From: Undaria pinnatifida
Taxonomy: Eukaryota; Sar; Phaeophyceae; Laminariales; Alariaceae
Assembly: GCA_012845835.1 (NCBI GenBank)
Contig: JABAKD010000023.1
Span: 17,950,027 to 18,014,026 of the forward strand
Direction: 5' to 3'
Length of the DNA: 64,000 nucleotides
The translations under genes were made by a program, and so were the position numbers. Every line of letters starts with the position of its first letter. The first letter of the stretch is position 1. The notes below the pieces were generated by a model that searched no databases, was not told the DNA's origin, and saw only the letters and a program-made list of their open reading frames with translations. Shown here one piece after another: positions 21,772 to 33,400 of the stretch.

Positions 21772-23070
21772 TTATTTGAGTTTTTTGTAGTTCACCGTGA
21801 TCCTCACACCGCCAGATTTCTTCGGGACGACCACCAGCAGGCTCGAGTACGGTGAGGTCGAGTGCTGAATCAGCCCAGCTGCGAGGTACTGGTTAAGGGT
21901 CGCGTCCACTTCTCTGGCCAGTATAGGGTTTATGCGATGGGGCCGTGAAGTGACCGGAGCGCTGCCCTCCGGAACCGAGATTTCAAAGGGCATTAGAGAG
22001 CATGACCCAAAATCCGTCTTCGAGGTGGAGAACACGTCAGAAAAGTCGCAGAGCACATCCCCCAGTTGCTCAATGGTCGGGGGGTCCCAACCAGGGTCGT
22101 GTAAGTCAAACGCAATCTCCCGCAGGTGCGGTGGGAGTCGGGCCCAGACGCGTAGAAATGCAGAACGTTGGGCTGGGTTCAAACGTTCCATAAGCGTCGG
22201 CGAGGGCGGCGGTACGGCGGGAGCTATCCCCTCCGCGTCCGTCGGGCTCGCGACCGCAGAGACCTGGCTGTCCGAAGTCTGGCCAGAGTGGGGACCCGCA
22301 GCCTTGATAGGGTGTTGCAAGGCACCCAGCCGAATGCGCAAAAGTGGGGCGTCGGCGACCCCGACAAGGTCGCCTGGCTCGAGGTCCGCGACACCTATGA
22401 CGGGAAGCCCCTGTCGTCCTGAAGCAACAAAGTGTTTCTGTCCCGAAAGAATATCCGGCTGCGGCACTATGTCGACAAGATAGTGTCCTGTAAGCGCAGG
22501 AGAGCCGTTACTGCGCACCAAGAGGACCGCGAGCAGTTGGGGCTCGTCCGACAAAGTGACACCTGTAGAGCCATCATAGCGAAGGTGGAAAGCACCGTTC
22601 GATGGTGCGGGATCGATGGCATAAGCCGCTACGCCTGCTGTGGCGTGGTGGGACAACGTCAGCTCGCCCAAAACCCGATTATTGAGAGGACGACGGGGCA
22701 GGGCGCGGTACGAACGGGTGTTGAAGCGCATCCAAATGTCGCGGCCCAGCAAGACAGCGTGCTGCATGACCGATGGAGGGACCACGCATGCCCACACCGC
22801 GAAAGAGCATGTCGGTTATTTTTCGAGGAAGAATTGAACGCTCAGACGGATGTGGGTCGCGGTCCGTAAAGGGGCGGATTCGCCAAAACCACCCCAGGAG
22901 CGAGGGCTGGTGGGCCGCTCGCACGCCGATGAGGCGGTGCCTACCGATAGCATACGATCCAACACGTCACGTCGGATGAAGGTTTGGGGCGAGCCAGTGT
23001 CAAGCAGCGCTGTACATTTGTAGGGCGCAATGGCGTCTCCTCCGCTATGTACTGCAATATCGGTAGTGAA
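21772..23070 (-). pseudogene. Aspartic protease and RT N-terminus
   Basis: In one minus-strand frame: APYKCTALLDTGSPQTFIRR with the protease active-site DTG at 22,993-23,001, then an in-frame TAA at 22,816-22,818, then HAVLLGRDIWMRFN (the hydrophobic-hydrophobic-G-R-D flap-side motif of retropepsins), a connector of about 200 residues, and RT fingers (PHRINPILAREVDATLNQYL, YSSLLVVVPKKSGGVRITVNY). The frame ends in TAA at about 21,772 in the KLNK-type motif. The protease frame differs by one base from the upstream NADAR frame, with the switch near 23,072 (a GATTCTTC where one more T would restore it). That could be a mutation or a relic of an ORF boundary. Confidence 0.88.
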
Positions 23071-24789
23071 GAATCGTCGTCCAGCGTCACGGTACCCCCG
23101 ACGAGGCAGGGGCCATGTTCTGGAAGTGCGCGGTCTGAGGCGCGGCGAGAACCTATCGCCAAAACCTCCGGGCTTTGATCGGCGGGTGTACCCGAAAAAT
23201 AGGCCGAAAGAGGGCCTTGGTCAGCGCCGACCGCGGTCCCCAAGCGCGACTGCTGAGCGGACAAAATTTCGTGGATTCCAGCATTCCCCGTGGGCCTGCG
23301 AAATCGACGAGGGGAGGCCGGGTGTGGCGATCCGTCCTCGCTGTCGCGAATTGCTTCGCGAACGGCAGAGAGTGCCTCACCGAGCAAATTTTGTCCTCTC
23401 CACTTGTGTGGATCCTTGGCGTGGGGGTCGTCCGCCCGGAGACCTATACCCCACACTGTGTCTAGAGGACTGGCCTCTGCCAGAAATTTGTTGCCAGTGC
23501 TCAAAAGATGATTTTTCATGGCTGGGTTCTGCGTAAATTTGGCATAGTTGCCAGATAACACGGCATTTTGCTTCTCCCTGTCCTAAACGGCGGTGTCAAA
23601 GTTGCGCACGCCTCGACCGACGCGTTTGTGTGTGCTAGGGTCAGACGATGACATGATGAGCTCCACTGCGCAATGGTCTTTAAAAAGCCGAGCCTTTTCA
23701 GCCATCATAAACTGCTCCGCGCAAGAATATGAGACGTCGTCGACGACAAACGACGAAGGAGACCACTGCGAGAAAAAGGACGGCGGTTGCCAGAACAACA
23801 CTACTTTGCCTGTAGAGTATTCGAGGGAAGGGTCAAAAGTCAACGGTGCCAACCCGTCGGAGGCCGTGTTAGGCATATGAGCTTGTAATGTCCCCGTCTG
23901 GGGACACCAGTCTCTGGCACATTGGGCCTGCAGCGTCCCCGTCTGGGAACGCCCGGCCTCGGGAGCACGGCGCGAGCCCGAACCCACGGGTGGTCGCGTC
24001 GTGGCCTTGTCGCTCTTTGGCGTAAAATCGCAAGGAACTGCTCTCACTGCACCCGAAGGGACAGGGGGCTCGGAGCTGTTACTGCTTGACGAGAGGCGCG
24101 ATTCTTCCGTATCTTCACGGGAATAGCGTCCAGCTGATCGGGCTGGAGGCCGTGGCGTCACCACTGGCCCGTTGCGCAGTGTCGGATCTATATCCTGTGC
24201 CACTGGGGCAGACGTAGCCTGGTGCACGTGGGTTAGCGTGCTTAAAGACGGAGCAGGGCCCGTAGACCCTGTGGGCGTCTTCGAGAGCGGGGCTCGGGCA
24301 AGTGGAAATAAATTCTTCGCCCGAGGGGGCTCCTTCCCGTTAGCCCTCTTGGAGGAGAGAGACGAGGTAGCTAAGCTTGTCGGCTCCTCCTTGATGGGAA
24401 AAAGGATAGAGCGCCCGCCACTATCGCGAGGAGACACTGGATCAAATCTTGGAAAAGATCTCGGTGCATATGGGTTGGCTTTCCCACACCTCAAACCAAC
24501 CGCCGCTTTACGGTCAGGAAGAGGTGGAGACGAACCCGCTCGCATATGGGGGCGACGCGTCGTCGCCGCAGTCTTCTTGCTGCGAGACGCGTGCCGGGGG
24601 GGAGCATGCAAGGTGCAGGCTCCTGAGTCATGGTTGAGGGGGGCAGCATTAGGGGCGCATGCCTCCGTTGTCGAGCTTGAGCCACGGCAGGGGTTAACGG
24701 CGTTGGAAGCGCTGGTCCCCATTGCCGAACTCGGACCATGATCGAGGGGGGCGTCGCTGTGGGCGCGCACGCCCTTCGTAGAAAATGTA
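22941..24789 (-). pseudogene. Linker plus NADAR (YbiA-like) domain of the polyprotein
   Basis: From 24,789 to about 23,850 the frame is Pro/Ser/Thr-rich, low-complexity linker with a short internal repeat (QTGTLQA). From 23,843 to 23,349 it encodes a near-complete NADAR domain: FFSQWSPSSFVVDDVSYSCA, EQFMMAEKARLF, GRGVRNFD, then after a stop GNYAKFTQNP, LLSTGNKFLAEASPLDTVWG, WRGQNLLGEAL. Conserved Ser, Glu, Lys, GR, Asn-Lys-Phe, Thr-Gly, Glu, Asp, Trp-Gly and Gly-Asn-Leu-Gly positions are kept. A TAG at 23,583-23,585 replaces the conserved Trp (TGG) after FDTAV, in the same frame. NADAR proteins are N-glycosidases acting on ADP-ribosylated guanine in DNA or on riboflavin intermediates. Its role in a retroelement is unknown. 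Confidence 0.9.
23583..23585 (-). other. Nonsense codon at conserved NADAR Trp
   Basis: TAG in the same frame as both halves of the NADAR domain. In NADAR proteins the residue a few positions after GR...FD is Trp; TGG to TAG needs one G-to-A change. The halves on either side align without gap, so a single mutation split the domain. Confidence 0.85.
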
Positions 24790-27226
24790 TGAGCGATGGC
24801 CGAAATCGGGTACACCCGATTGACCTATGGCCGTTATCGGGTACCCCTTGAACACACAGTCCCACAACGACTCAGGACGACACCTCATTGGTCGAAACCA
24901 CACCGCATCCGAACGCAGCCGCATGTCCATCGGGTGTACCCGATTATGGCTGAACAAGTCCTCGACATGTACCCGACTCGCATACGAGCCACCCGATTAT
25001 GGCCGGACTACTCGACCACCAGCCCACACGCTCACACGCACGCGCAGCGGGCGCGAACTCGCGCCACGTCACGAGGCGGGGCATTGTTTGTTCTTTCGTC
25101 TCGGAGGTCTTTTTTTCCGGAGCTCTTTTTCCGGAGCTCTTTTTCGTGGACCTTGAAGTCGCAGTTAGGCCATTTCTTACGCAGTCGGATACCGCCAGTC
25201 GAAAACGGCCCTTTTCGACTGGATTCTTCTGGTCCTTCTTCTTCACGTCAATCGAGCCGATTTCTTATTCTTATCGTCAGTCGAGCCGATTTTATAGTTT
25301 TGGTGCTCTTCCTAGAGGCGGTTGGTGTGAGGGAGTACTGCTGTACAGCAGTCGAGAGCTCTTTTTCCGGAGCTCTATTTTGTGGCTTGTGAGACCCCGC
25401 TCCGCTCACGCCGGCGCGCCCAACCTCAGCCACAGCAGTAGTGATGTGCGACAACGGCCAGCCGCCTGGCCAGGCGCAGGCCCTCGAGGAAGGAGCGTGG
25501 TTTCAAGACACGAAGAGCTTACGAGCAGCCGCGGGCGAGATGTTCGCTGAGGCAGGGCGCTCTTTCGTCGCCGCACCCCAAATATTTTTCCCGTGTGGGA
25601 CGGCGACCAGGGACGGCGCTACGAGGAACACCAGCGACAGCCGAGTACACACAAAATTGGCAAAACAACGCAACAACATGTGCACGAATATACATGAGAC
25701 TCCACACATAACATGAAGCACTGCTGTGTACAGGACTGCTGGATTTTGGCCATTGCAAAACTAATTCCTATGTAAGAGAGGTAAAAGCACGACCCACAGA
25801 GCTTTTCCTGAAAACGGCGTCCCTGCAGGTCACCTATTAGCGAGACCAAGGAAATCATGTGACTCAAATCATTTGATCAAATCATTTCTCGGGGTGTGAT
25901 GTGACAGGTGGCGGCAGTACATTTCTCGGGCCCGACACGCCACGAACATATCTCCCTGTCTGTGCCATTTCGAAAGGAGCATCTATCTGAATCGTTAGCC
26001 TTTTTTGTGCCGTGTCCGAGCCCAGGTAGTCTGTGATCTGTCTAAACCGTCTGCATAGATGCGCTTCTGTGCCTTATGTGTAAGGGGTGCTAAGGCCATT
26101 TATTATGCAGTCGGATGTGTTTTCGACTGAAGCCCAAATCGAGCTTTCTTACGCAGTCGAAAAAGGGCTTTTTTGACCAAACTTTTTTCGACTGAGAATT
26201 CCGACTGGATACTCCAGTCGAAAATCTCAGTCAAAAAAGTTTTTTACGTGTTTTTTGAACCGATCGCATCGCTCATCCCACCACCAAACACACACCCACA
26301 CGGCCACACGGCCACACACCCATACCAGGTACCACACTGCAGTACCATACAAGGCGTTCACGCTGGCTTCGCTATCCCAGCTGTTGCTTCTCGCAGCAAG
26401 TCAGCATGGCGCATTTCTAGTTTTGCTCGCCAGCAGCGTGTATCACACGACGGCAGAAGCGCGCGGTCTCGATCCCATGCGGCCAACAACGGCTGCGGCT
26501 GCTGTAGCCTTGGCGGCTCTCGGCTGAGTGCAACTCCACGAACGTAGCTTTGGCGGCTTTCGGCTAAGCCCAAAGCCACCAACTCGCTGGGACGAGGGTT
26601 CGTCGAGCCGTTGCTCGCGAAGAAAGCGCGAAGCACAGAGCTGCCAACCGATTTCGAATTTCGACTGCTGCTGCTGTACAGCAGTACTGTACTCCCTCAC
26701 ACCAACCGCCTCTAGGAAGAGCACCAAAAAAACCATAAAATCGGCTCGACTGACGGTAAGAATAAGAAATCGGCTCGACTGACGTTAAGAAGAAGGACCA
26801 GAAGAATCCAGTCGAAAAGGGCCGTTTTCGACTGGCGGTATCCGACTGCGTAAGAAATGGCCTAACTGCGACTTCAAGGTCCACGAAAAAGAGCTCCGGA
26901 AAAAAAGAGCTCCGAGACGAAAGAACAAACAATGCTCCGCCTCGTGACGTGGCGCGAGTTCGCGCCCGCTGCGCGTGCGTGTGAGCGTGTGGGCTGGTGG
27001 TCGAGTAGTCCGGCCATAATCGGATGGCTTGTATGCGAGTCGGGTACATGTCAAGGACTTGTTCAGCCATAATCGGGTACACTCGATGGACATGCGGCTG
27101 CGTTCGGATGCGGTGTGGTTTCGACCAATGAGATGTCGTCCTGAGTCGTTGTGGGACTGTGTGTTCAAGGGGTACCCGATAACGGCCATAGGTCAATCGG
27201 GTGTACCCGATTTCGGCCATCGCTCA
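24790..27226. mobile_element. 2.4-kb foldback element with 0.57-kb TIRs
   Basis: Terminal inverted repeats at 24,790-25,360 and 26,664-27,226 match base for base over long stretches, starting TGAGCGATGGCCGAAATCGG. A 7-bp direct repeat AAATGTA flanks the element (24,783-24,789 and 27,227-27,233); 8 bp (AAAATGTA) is possible if the first base is excluded. It interrupts the retrotransposon polyprotein between the Gag knuckle and NADAR, so it came later. The TIRs contain repeated ATCGGGTAC/CCCGAT words, like subterminal transposase sites. The 1.3-kb centre has many hairpins of CAGTCGAAAA-type sequence but no transposase. Probably a non-autonomous DNA transposon; the superfamily is not clear from the ends. 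Confidence 0.9.
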
Positions 27227-27233
27227 AAATGTA

Positions 27234-28119
27234 ACCTGGCTGGGGGGGGCATGCTGGGAGCGCTGGTCCCCACCGCCGGCACTGTGCCGTGAAAGTCATC
27301 AGGCGACGTAGGAGCCCGTGGGCCCTTGACTGAAATAGTTTGTGCCGCGCCACGTGTAAGGCGAACGACAGGCACTCGAGCATCTTGTGAAAGCAAAGGA
27401 AGTGTCCCCGACAGTGCCGTCGGCGTACGGGTCGGGTGTGCCGTATCGCCGTCGCCCTGTCAGTTGCCAGTGCGAAAGGTACCCGGTTGGCGCGCGTTGG
27501 GGTTTCCGCTCGGATTGTGGGTTGCCCCGAAACGCTTCCCCGGAGCAGACACGGAAGCCGAGGAGGCTGGCGAGTGCGGGACAGCACCATGTTGGCCAGG
27601 CGTGTATGTGCTGTTGTTGTTACCGCTGTGGCTGTTTGTCTGTCCCTGGTCCCGTGGGTACCCTCGTGATTGGTTCGAACGATTTCGGCGATTTTTGTTG
27701 AACGTTTGCGAGCGAGAAGACCGTCCGTCGCGGCGGTAGCTAACCATACGTGCTTGCCACCGTCGGAAAACGTCATCATCGCCAAGTTGGCCGAGTTCAG
27801 GGTTTAGACAGCCGCTGGCGTTGATAAAGGGATGCCTACAGTTGCGTAAGGAGTGAGTGTCTTCTTGACAGTTGAGGCAATGACCCCTGTTTTCTCGGAG
27901 AGCCGCGGCGCGGGCAGAGGGCGTGAGGAGGCCGCTCCAGAGGGGAGGGTCGTCGGTCTTAAACGAGGCACTAACAGCGAAAACTTCAGCATAGTGTTGT
28001 TCTTCTAGGGGCCAGCAGTTGGACATTTTGTGGAGCCAGGGGTCGGTGGAATCAACAATCGGCATGGCAATCGGATTATGGCTCGAACCCGTCTGCCAAG
28101 AAGGCGACTGGGACAGCAC
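27234..28119 (-). pseudogene. Gag nucleocapsid region with CCHC zinc knuckle
   Basis: Frame from about 28,119 down. A CCHC knuckle CLNCQEDTHSLRNC (C-x2-C-x4-H-x4-C) lies at 27,838-27,879, followed by a basic, Asn/Ser/Arg-rich tail (RNRSNQSRGYPRDQ) typical of nucleic-acid-binding nucleocapsids. An in-frame TGA at 27,460-27,462 is followed by the same frame continuing as a Pro-rich linker up to the inserted TIR element at 27,226. Joining across that insertion places the NADAR frame one base away, so at least one more indel exists. Confidence 0.88.
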
Positions 28120-28793
28120 TCGGCCCTGGCCGCGCCCATGAACGGCGGGCCGGGGCCCCGAGGGGGCGGATGACCGCGATCCCGTCGAAGAAACAGGTAG
28201 AGAAAAATGTTTTCGCCGTTGACGGAAGGTGTCTTATTGTGCGCCAAGTCACTAAACGCTTTCCACATGGCATCTAACGAGGCGTATGGCCGTGGGTCCG
28301 TAGCCTTCGAGCCAGGGTATAACGTAGGCATGAGCGTCGGAAACTGCTCGTTGACCGCCATCCTAACCACCTCCAGCACGACATCCGTCCCCGGGGACAA
28401 AACACGCTCACTCCCCGTGACTGCCGATACTAGCACACGGAACTCCCGACTGAAATCAGAAAAAGGCGTGCCGTTACACACTCCCAAAGTGTGCAACTTA
28501 GTGTGGCCTTCGCCCGTGTCGACCCGGTCAAAGTGCGTCACGAGCAGGCGTAGCAGGAGGGTGAAAGCCTCGGGCCCAGATGCTCCTCCGTCCAACGCTC
28601 TTGACACCTGTCCAAAGAAATCGTCGATCAAGGTGGTCATGCGAGCGGTCGTGGGCCTGTCAGGTGTTATGGCACGGTTGAATGCCAGGCGGAGGGGGTG
28701 GATCCAACCGGGAACCCACGTTGGGGCACGTACGCCCTCTTGGCGACGGTCGTCACAGCGCATGAGTATGTCAGTCATGGCAGACCGAACCGA
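28120..28793 (-). pseudogene. Gag capsid-like region
   Basis: Open from about 28,790 down to about 28,210 in one frame: MTDILMRCDDRRQEG, TWVPGWIHPLRLAFNRAI, FTLLLRLLVTHFDRVDTGE, FSREFRVLVSAVTGSERVLS, MWKAFSDLAHNK. This helical, Leu/Phe-rich composition just upstream of a CCHC knuckle fits a retroelement capsid, though I cannot match it to a named Gag family. Frame changes near 28,120-28,210 join it to the knuckle frame. The frame is lost upstream by the 16-bp duplication at 28,794-28,825. Confidence 0.65.
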
Positions 28794-28825
28794 ACGCGTG
28801 AGTTGCTGTACGCGTGAGTTGCTGT
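28794..28825. repeat. 16-bp tandem duplication that breaks gag
   Basis: Two exact copies of ACGCGTGAGTTGCTGT side by side. Sixteen is not a multiple of three. The duplication lies exactly at the junction between the upstream Gag frame (28,826-29,442) and the capsid-like frame (below 28,794), so it explains that frameshift. Confidence 0.9.
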
Positions 28826-29644
28826 GTGCCGTCAGACTTGTTCAAAGAGGCGGGGAACGATAGCACAGAAATGCGTGATACGTCCTTGTGGGAGAGCTTA
28901 ACATGGGCACGCCTAACCGAGTCATTGAGCGTGGATTTAGCTAAAGCCGCGGCGGTAGCAAGTTCGGCGGTACACTCACGGGCCGAATCCGAAGAAACAG
29001 GCTTGGTGTGGTCACCCGACGCAGTTAGTTTGCTCAGCCGATCGGCGGAAGAGGCAATATCCACCAGGGAAGGAGTTACTTGCCTGTTGCCAGCTACCAC
29101 TGTCACCTCGCCGTGGTCCGTGTTCGAGCTCAAAGACGAGCGGGAGGACGTTGACGAGTCGTCCCACGCTGAGCGCCCTCGTGTTTTCGCCGTCCTCCGG
29201 TGCCTCCTCCCGAGCTGCGACCGCCGCCCCGGTTGGTTCGGGCCTGGTTGCTCCCTTGGCGGCGCTGTGGGCCACCACCAGTACCCGACGTTTCCCTCCC
29301 GCGCTTCCACCACCGTTGCCACCACCGCGGCGTTTGTGGTGGCCACCACTCCCACCACTTTCCCCGTTTCCCCCACTCTGGCCGCCACCACCCTCGGAGT
29401 TACCACCTCCACGGTTGCGGTCCCCCCGATCACGGCTGCCACTGCACCGCTGTTTGGTGGAGCGCCTTCCTTCCAGCGCTTCCTTTGGAGTCGGCCACAG
29501 GACTGGGTTAGGGGCGTCGTCGTGGGCCAATCTTAAGGCTTTGACCACAGCGAGGGTAGGTGCTCGCCTCATCTGCCCGAAGGCGGACGAGTTGTCGCGG
29601 CGAGCCCAGACTGCTCCGACCGAAAGGCCTTCGGCCTTGAACGA
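28826..29644 (-). pseudogene. Gag middle region
   Basis: Two overlapping minus-strand frames: 29,572 down (RRAPTLAVVKALRLAHDDAP, then Gly/Arg-rich GGGGQSGGNGESGGSGG) and, after a frame change between about 29,440 and 29,150, TSSRSSLSSNTDHGEVTVVA with KLTASGDHTKPVSSDSAREC and RRAHVKLSHKDVSRISVLSF. The Gly/Arg-rich part resembles RNA-binding low-complexity sequence. No named domain. Confidence 0.55.
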
Positions 29645-30424
29645 CTACCGTCGCTCCGAAGTTAGAAGGGCCGTGGCCGCTGCTATGACCGCCTCCGCCA
29701 GATGCGCCGAGAACTCGACCCTCGGCGTGGTAGCCATGTATTGGACGCTGCCAGACATGAAAACGTCGTCCCCGGGTCGTGTCTCTTGGGAGGCAACACC
29801 CAGCGGGCGCGCCGAGGAAGGAGTAGCTCTCGCTGGAGTCGATGTAGCTGAGAGGGCAACGGCTTGGCGTGCCCTGTCTACCGCGCGGGACGCCTCGCGA
29901 GCAGCGGCCCTCGCTTGATCGATGGCGTGATCCTCACGGCGTCGACGTTCGTCATCGAGCCGTCTGCGTTCCTCTCGCCGAAGCAGGGTCGCGTTGGCTT
30001 CGTCGAGAGCTCTTTGGGCCCGACAAAATTCAGACTCTGAGTCTGAGGGGCCGGCATCGGAGCGCTGGTCTCCGTAGCTCTGGGGAAGGCGCTCTGTCGA
30101 GCGCGGAGAGGTCAAATGTCGACGGTGGTGCTCTGAGGACAGCTGGAGATGCCCCCTCGAGGTTGGGGATATTTGTCGTCGTGATGTCTCCGCGCCCGGT
30201 TGGAGTTTTTCCACCTCGTCGACCGGCGAGTCGGGGTGGTCGGTCGGTGTGCCGTGTTGTTGACTCGTGTTGGAGTCACTATCGTCGTCAAGGTTTTCGG
30301 CGCGTCCTCCTCGTCTCGATTCGCGGGACCTCGAGCGTTCCCGTTCTTCTCCCTGGGCCTCCTGGATGGGGCGCGTGGAGGACCTCAGCCTGCCCGTGTA
30401 GCCCCCATCGTCACTGGTGGACAT
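29645..30424 (-). pseudogene. Gag N-terminal region
   Basis: Starts at ATG 30,422-30,424 (MSTSDDGGYTGRLRSS) and is open for 259 codons to a TAG at 29,645-29,647; the same frame then continues, so the TAG is probably a mutation. Residues 20-45 are Arg/Ser-rich, and 133-192 (RAQRALDEANATLLRREERR onward) form a strong charged coiled coil. I chose this ATG because just before it the sequence becomes a poly(G) run and satellite-unit tail. The frame is technically open further upstream to 30,616 but encodes a poly-Pro run there from the homopolymer. Confidence 0.65.
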
Positions 30425-33400
30425 GGTGCTTAGGTGTAGTGTAGGGGGGGGGGGGGGGGGGGGGGGCGGGATAGGAACGACGCGTGAAGAAGCTATGGAG
30501 ACAGATAAATTGTCGTGGTGTTCCTGCTCCAAGTAGCGGTATATCTGTGTTTCAGCAAACAGCAACATATGGGCCTCGACTCCGTCCAGCATCAGTGATG
30601 GTAGCAGCCACGCCAACTAGCCGTAAAAAAGGAGTACAGCAGCAAAAAGGTACCAACCATCAAAACCAAAACATAAGAGCAGCGCCCAGTCTGACCGTAG
30701 GGTATATGGGTAACGCCCGCACGAACCGCAGTAAAAGCAGCCAAAACTGGGCAGCACTGACCCTAACCGCAGTGCAGGGGGTGCAACACAGTAAAGGTAC
30801 GTCTGCAGCCATCGCACTTGAACAGGCACCATTCGACCTAGCGGGGGGGGTAGCACAGGAAAGCGTCGCCCAAAACGCCCACGCTCATCGTACCAAAACA
30901 GGCAGCATTTAACCTAGGTGCAGTATAGGGGGTAGCACAATAAAGGTTCGCCCAACACGCCGACGCTCATCGCACCAAAACAGGCAGCGTTTAACCTAGG
31001 TGTAGCGTAGGAGGTAGCACAGTAAGGGTCGCCCAACACGCTGACACTCATCGCACCAAAACAGGCAGCATTTAACCTAAGTGTAGTGTAGGGGTGGAAG
31101 CACAATGAAGGGTCGCCCAACACGCCGACACTCATCGCACCAAAACAGGCAGCATTTAACCTAGGTGTAGTGTAGGGGGGTAGCACAGTGAAGGGTCACC
31201 CAACACGCCGACACTCATCGCACCAAAACAGGCAGCATTTAACCTAGGTGTAGTGTAGGGGTGGAAGCACAGGGAAAGGTCACCCAACACGCCGACACTC
31301 ATCGCACCAACACAGGCAGCATTTAACCTAGGTGTAGTGTAGAGGTGGAAGCACAGTGACGGGTCGCCCAACACGCTGACACTCATCGCACCAAAACAGG
31401 CAGCATTTAACCTAGGTGCAGTGTAGGGGGGCAGCACAGTGAAAGGTCACCCAACACGCTGACACTCATCGCACCAACACAGGCAGCATTTAACCTAGGT
31501 GTAGTGTAGGGGTGGAAGCATAGTGAAGAGTCGCCCAACACGCTGACACTCATCGCACCAACACAGGCAGCATTTAACCTAGGTGTAGTGTAGGGGTGGA
31601 AGCACAGTGAAGGGTCGCCCAACACGCTGATACTCATCGCACCAAAACAGGCAGCATTTAACCTAGGTGTAGTGAAGGGGGGTAGCACAGTGAAAGGTCA
31701 CCCAACACGCCGACGCTCATCGCACCAAAACAGGCAGCGTTTAACCTAGGTGTAGCGTAGGAGGTAGCACAGTAAGGGTCGCCCAACACGCTGACACTCA
31801 TCGCACCAAAACAGGCAGCATTTAACCTAAGTGTAGTGTAGGGGTGGAAGCACAATGAAGGGTCGCCCAACACGCCGACACTCATCGCACCAAAACAGGC
31901 AGCATTTAACCTAGGTGTAGTGTAGGGGGGTAGCACAGTGAAGGGTCACCCAACACGCCGACACTCATCGCACCAAAACAGGCAGCATTTAACCTAGGTG
32001 TAGTGTAGGGGGGTAGCACAGGGAAAGGTCACCCAACACGCCGACACTCATCGCACCAACACAGGCAGCATTTAACCTAGGTGTAGTGTAGGGGTGGAAG
32101 CACAGTAAGGGTCGCCCAACACGCTGACACTCATCGCACCAAAACAGGCAGCATTTAACCTAAGTGTAGTGTAGGGGTGGAAGCACAATGAAGGGTCGCC
32201 CAACACGCCGACACTCATCGCACCAAAACAGGCAGCATTTAACCTAGGTGTAGTGTAGGGGGGTAGCACAGTGAAGGGTCACCCAACACGCCGACACTCA
32301 TCGCACCAAAACAGGCAGCATTTAACCTAGGTGTAGTGTAGGGGGGTAGCACAGGGAAAGGTCACCCAACACGCCGACACTCATCGCACCAACACAGGCA
32401 GCATTTAACCTAGGTGTAGTATAGGGGTGGAAGCACAGTGACGGGTCGCCCAACACGCTGACACTCATCGCACCAAAACAGGCAGCATTTAACCTAGGTG
32501 CAGTGTAGGGGGGCAGCACAGTGAAAGGTCACCCAACACGCTGACACTCATCGCACCAACACAGGCAGCATTTAACCTAGGTGTAGTGTAGGGGTGGAAG
32601 CATAGTGAAGAGTCGCCCAACACGCTGACACTCATCGCACCAAAACAGGCAGCGTTTAACCTAGGTGTAGTGTAGGGGTGGAAGCACAGTGAAGGGTCGC
32701 CCAACACGCTGATACTCATCGCACCAAAACAGGCAGCATTTAACCTAGGTGTAGTGTAGGGGGGTAGCACAGGGAAAGGTCACCCAACACGCCGACACTC
32801 ATCGCACCAAAACAGGCAGCATTTAACCTAGGTGTAGCGTAGGGGTGGAAGCACAGTGAAGGGTCGCCCAACACGCCGACACTCATCGCACCAAAACAGG
32901 CAGCATTTAACCTAGGTGCAGTGTAGGGGGGCAGCACAGTGAAAGGTCACCCAACACGCTGACACTCATCGCACCAAAACAAGCAGCATTTAACCTGAGT
33001 GTAGTGTAGGGGTGGAAGCATAGTGAAGAGTCGCCCAACACGCTGACACTCAATCGAACCAAAACAGGCAGCATTGCCCCTAGGTGTAGTGTAGGGGTGG
33101 AAGCACAGTGAAGGGTCGCCCAACACGCTGATACTCATCGCACCAAAACGGGCAGCATTTAACCTAGGTGTAGTGTATGGGGGTAGCACAGTGAAAGGTC
33201 ACCCAACACGCCGACACTCATCGCACTAAAACAGGCAGCATTTAACCTAGGTGTAGTGTAGGGGTGGAAGCACAGTGAAAGGTCACCACCCAACACGCTG
33301 ACACTCATCGCACCAACACAGGCAGCATTTAACCTAGGTGTAGTGTAGGGGTGGAAGCACAGTGAAGGGTCGCCCAACACGCCGTATATAAAAAAAAAAA

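Noticed and set aside
24796-25392. 198-codon ORF (and its mirror at 26,564-27,220)
   Set aside because: It is the same sequence in both arms of an inverted repeat, low in complexity and without any transposase motif.
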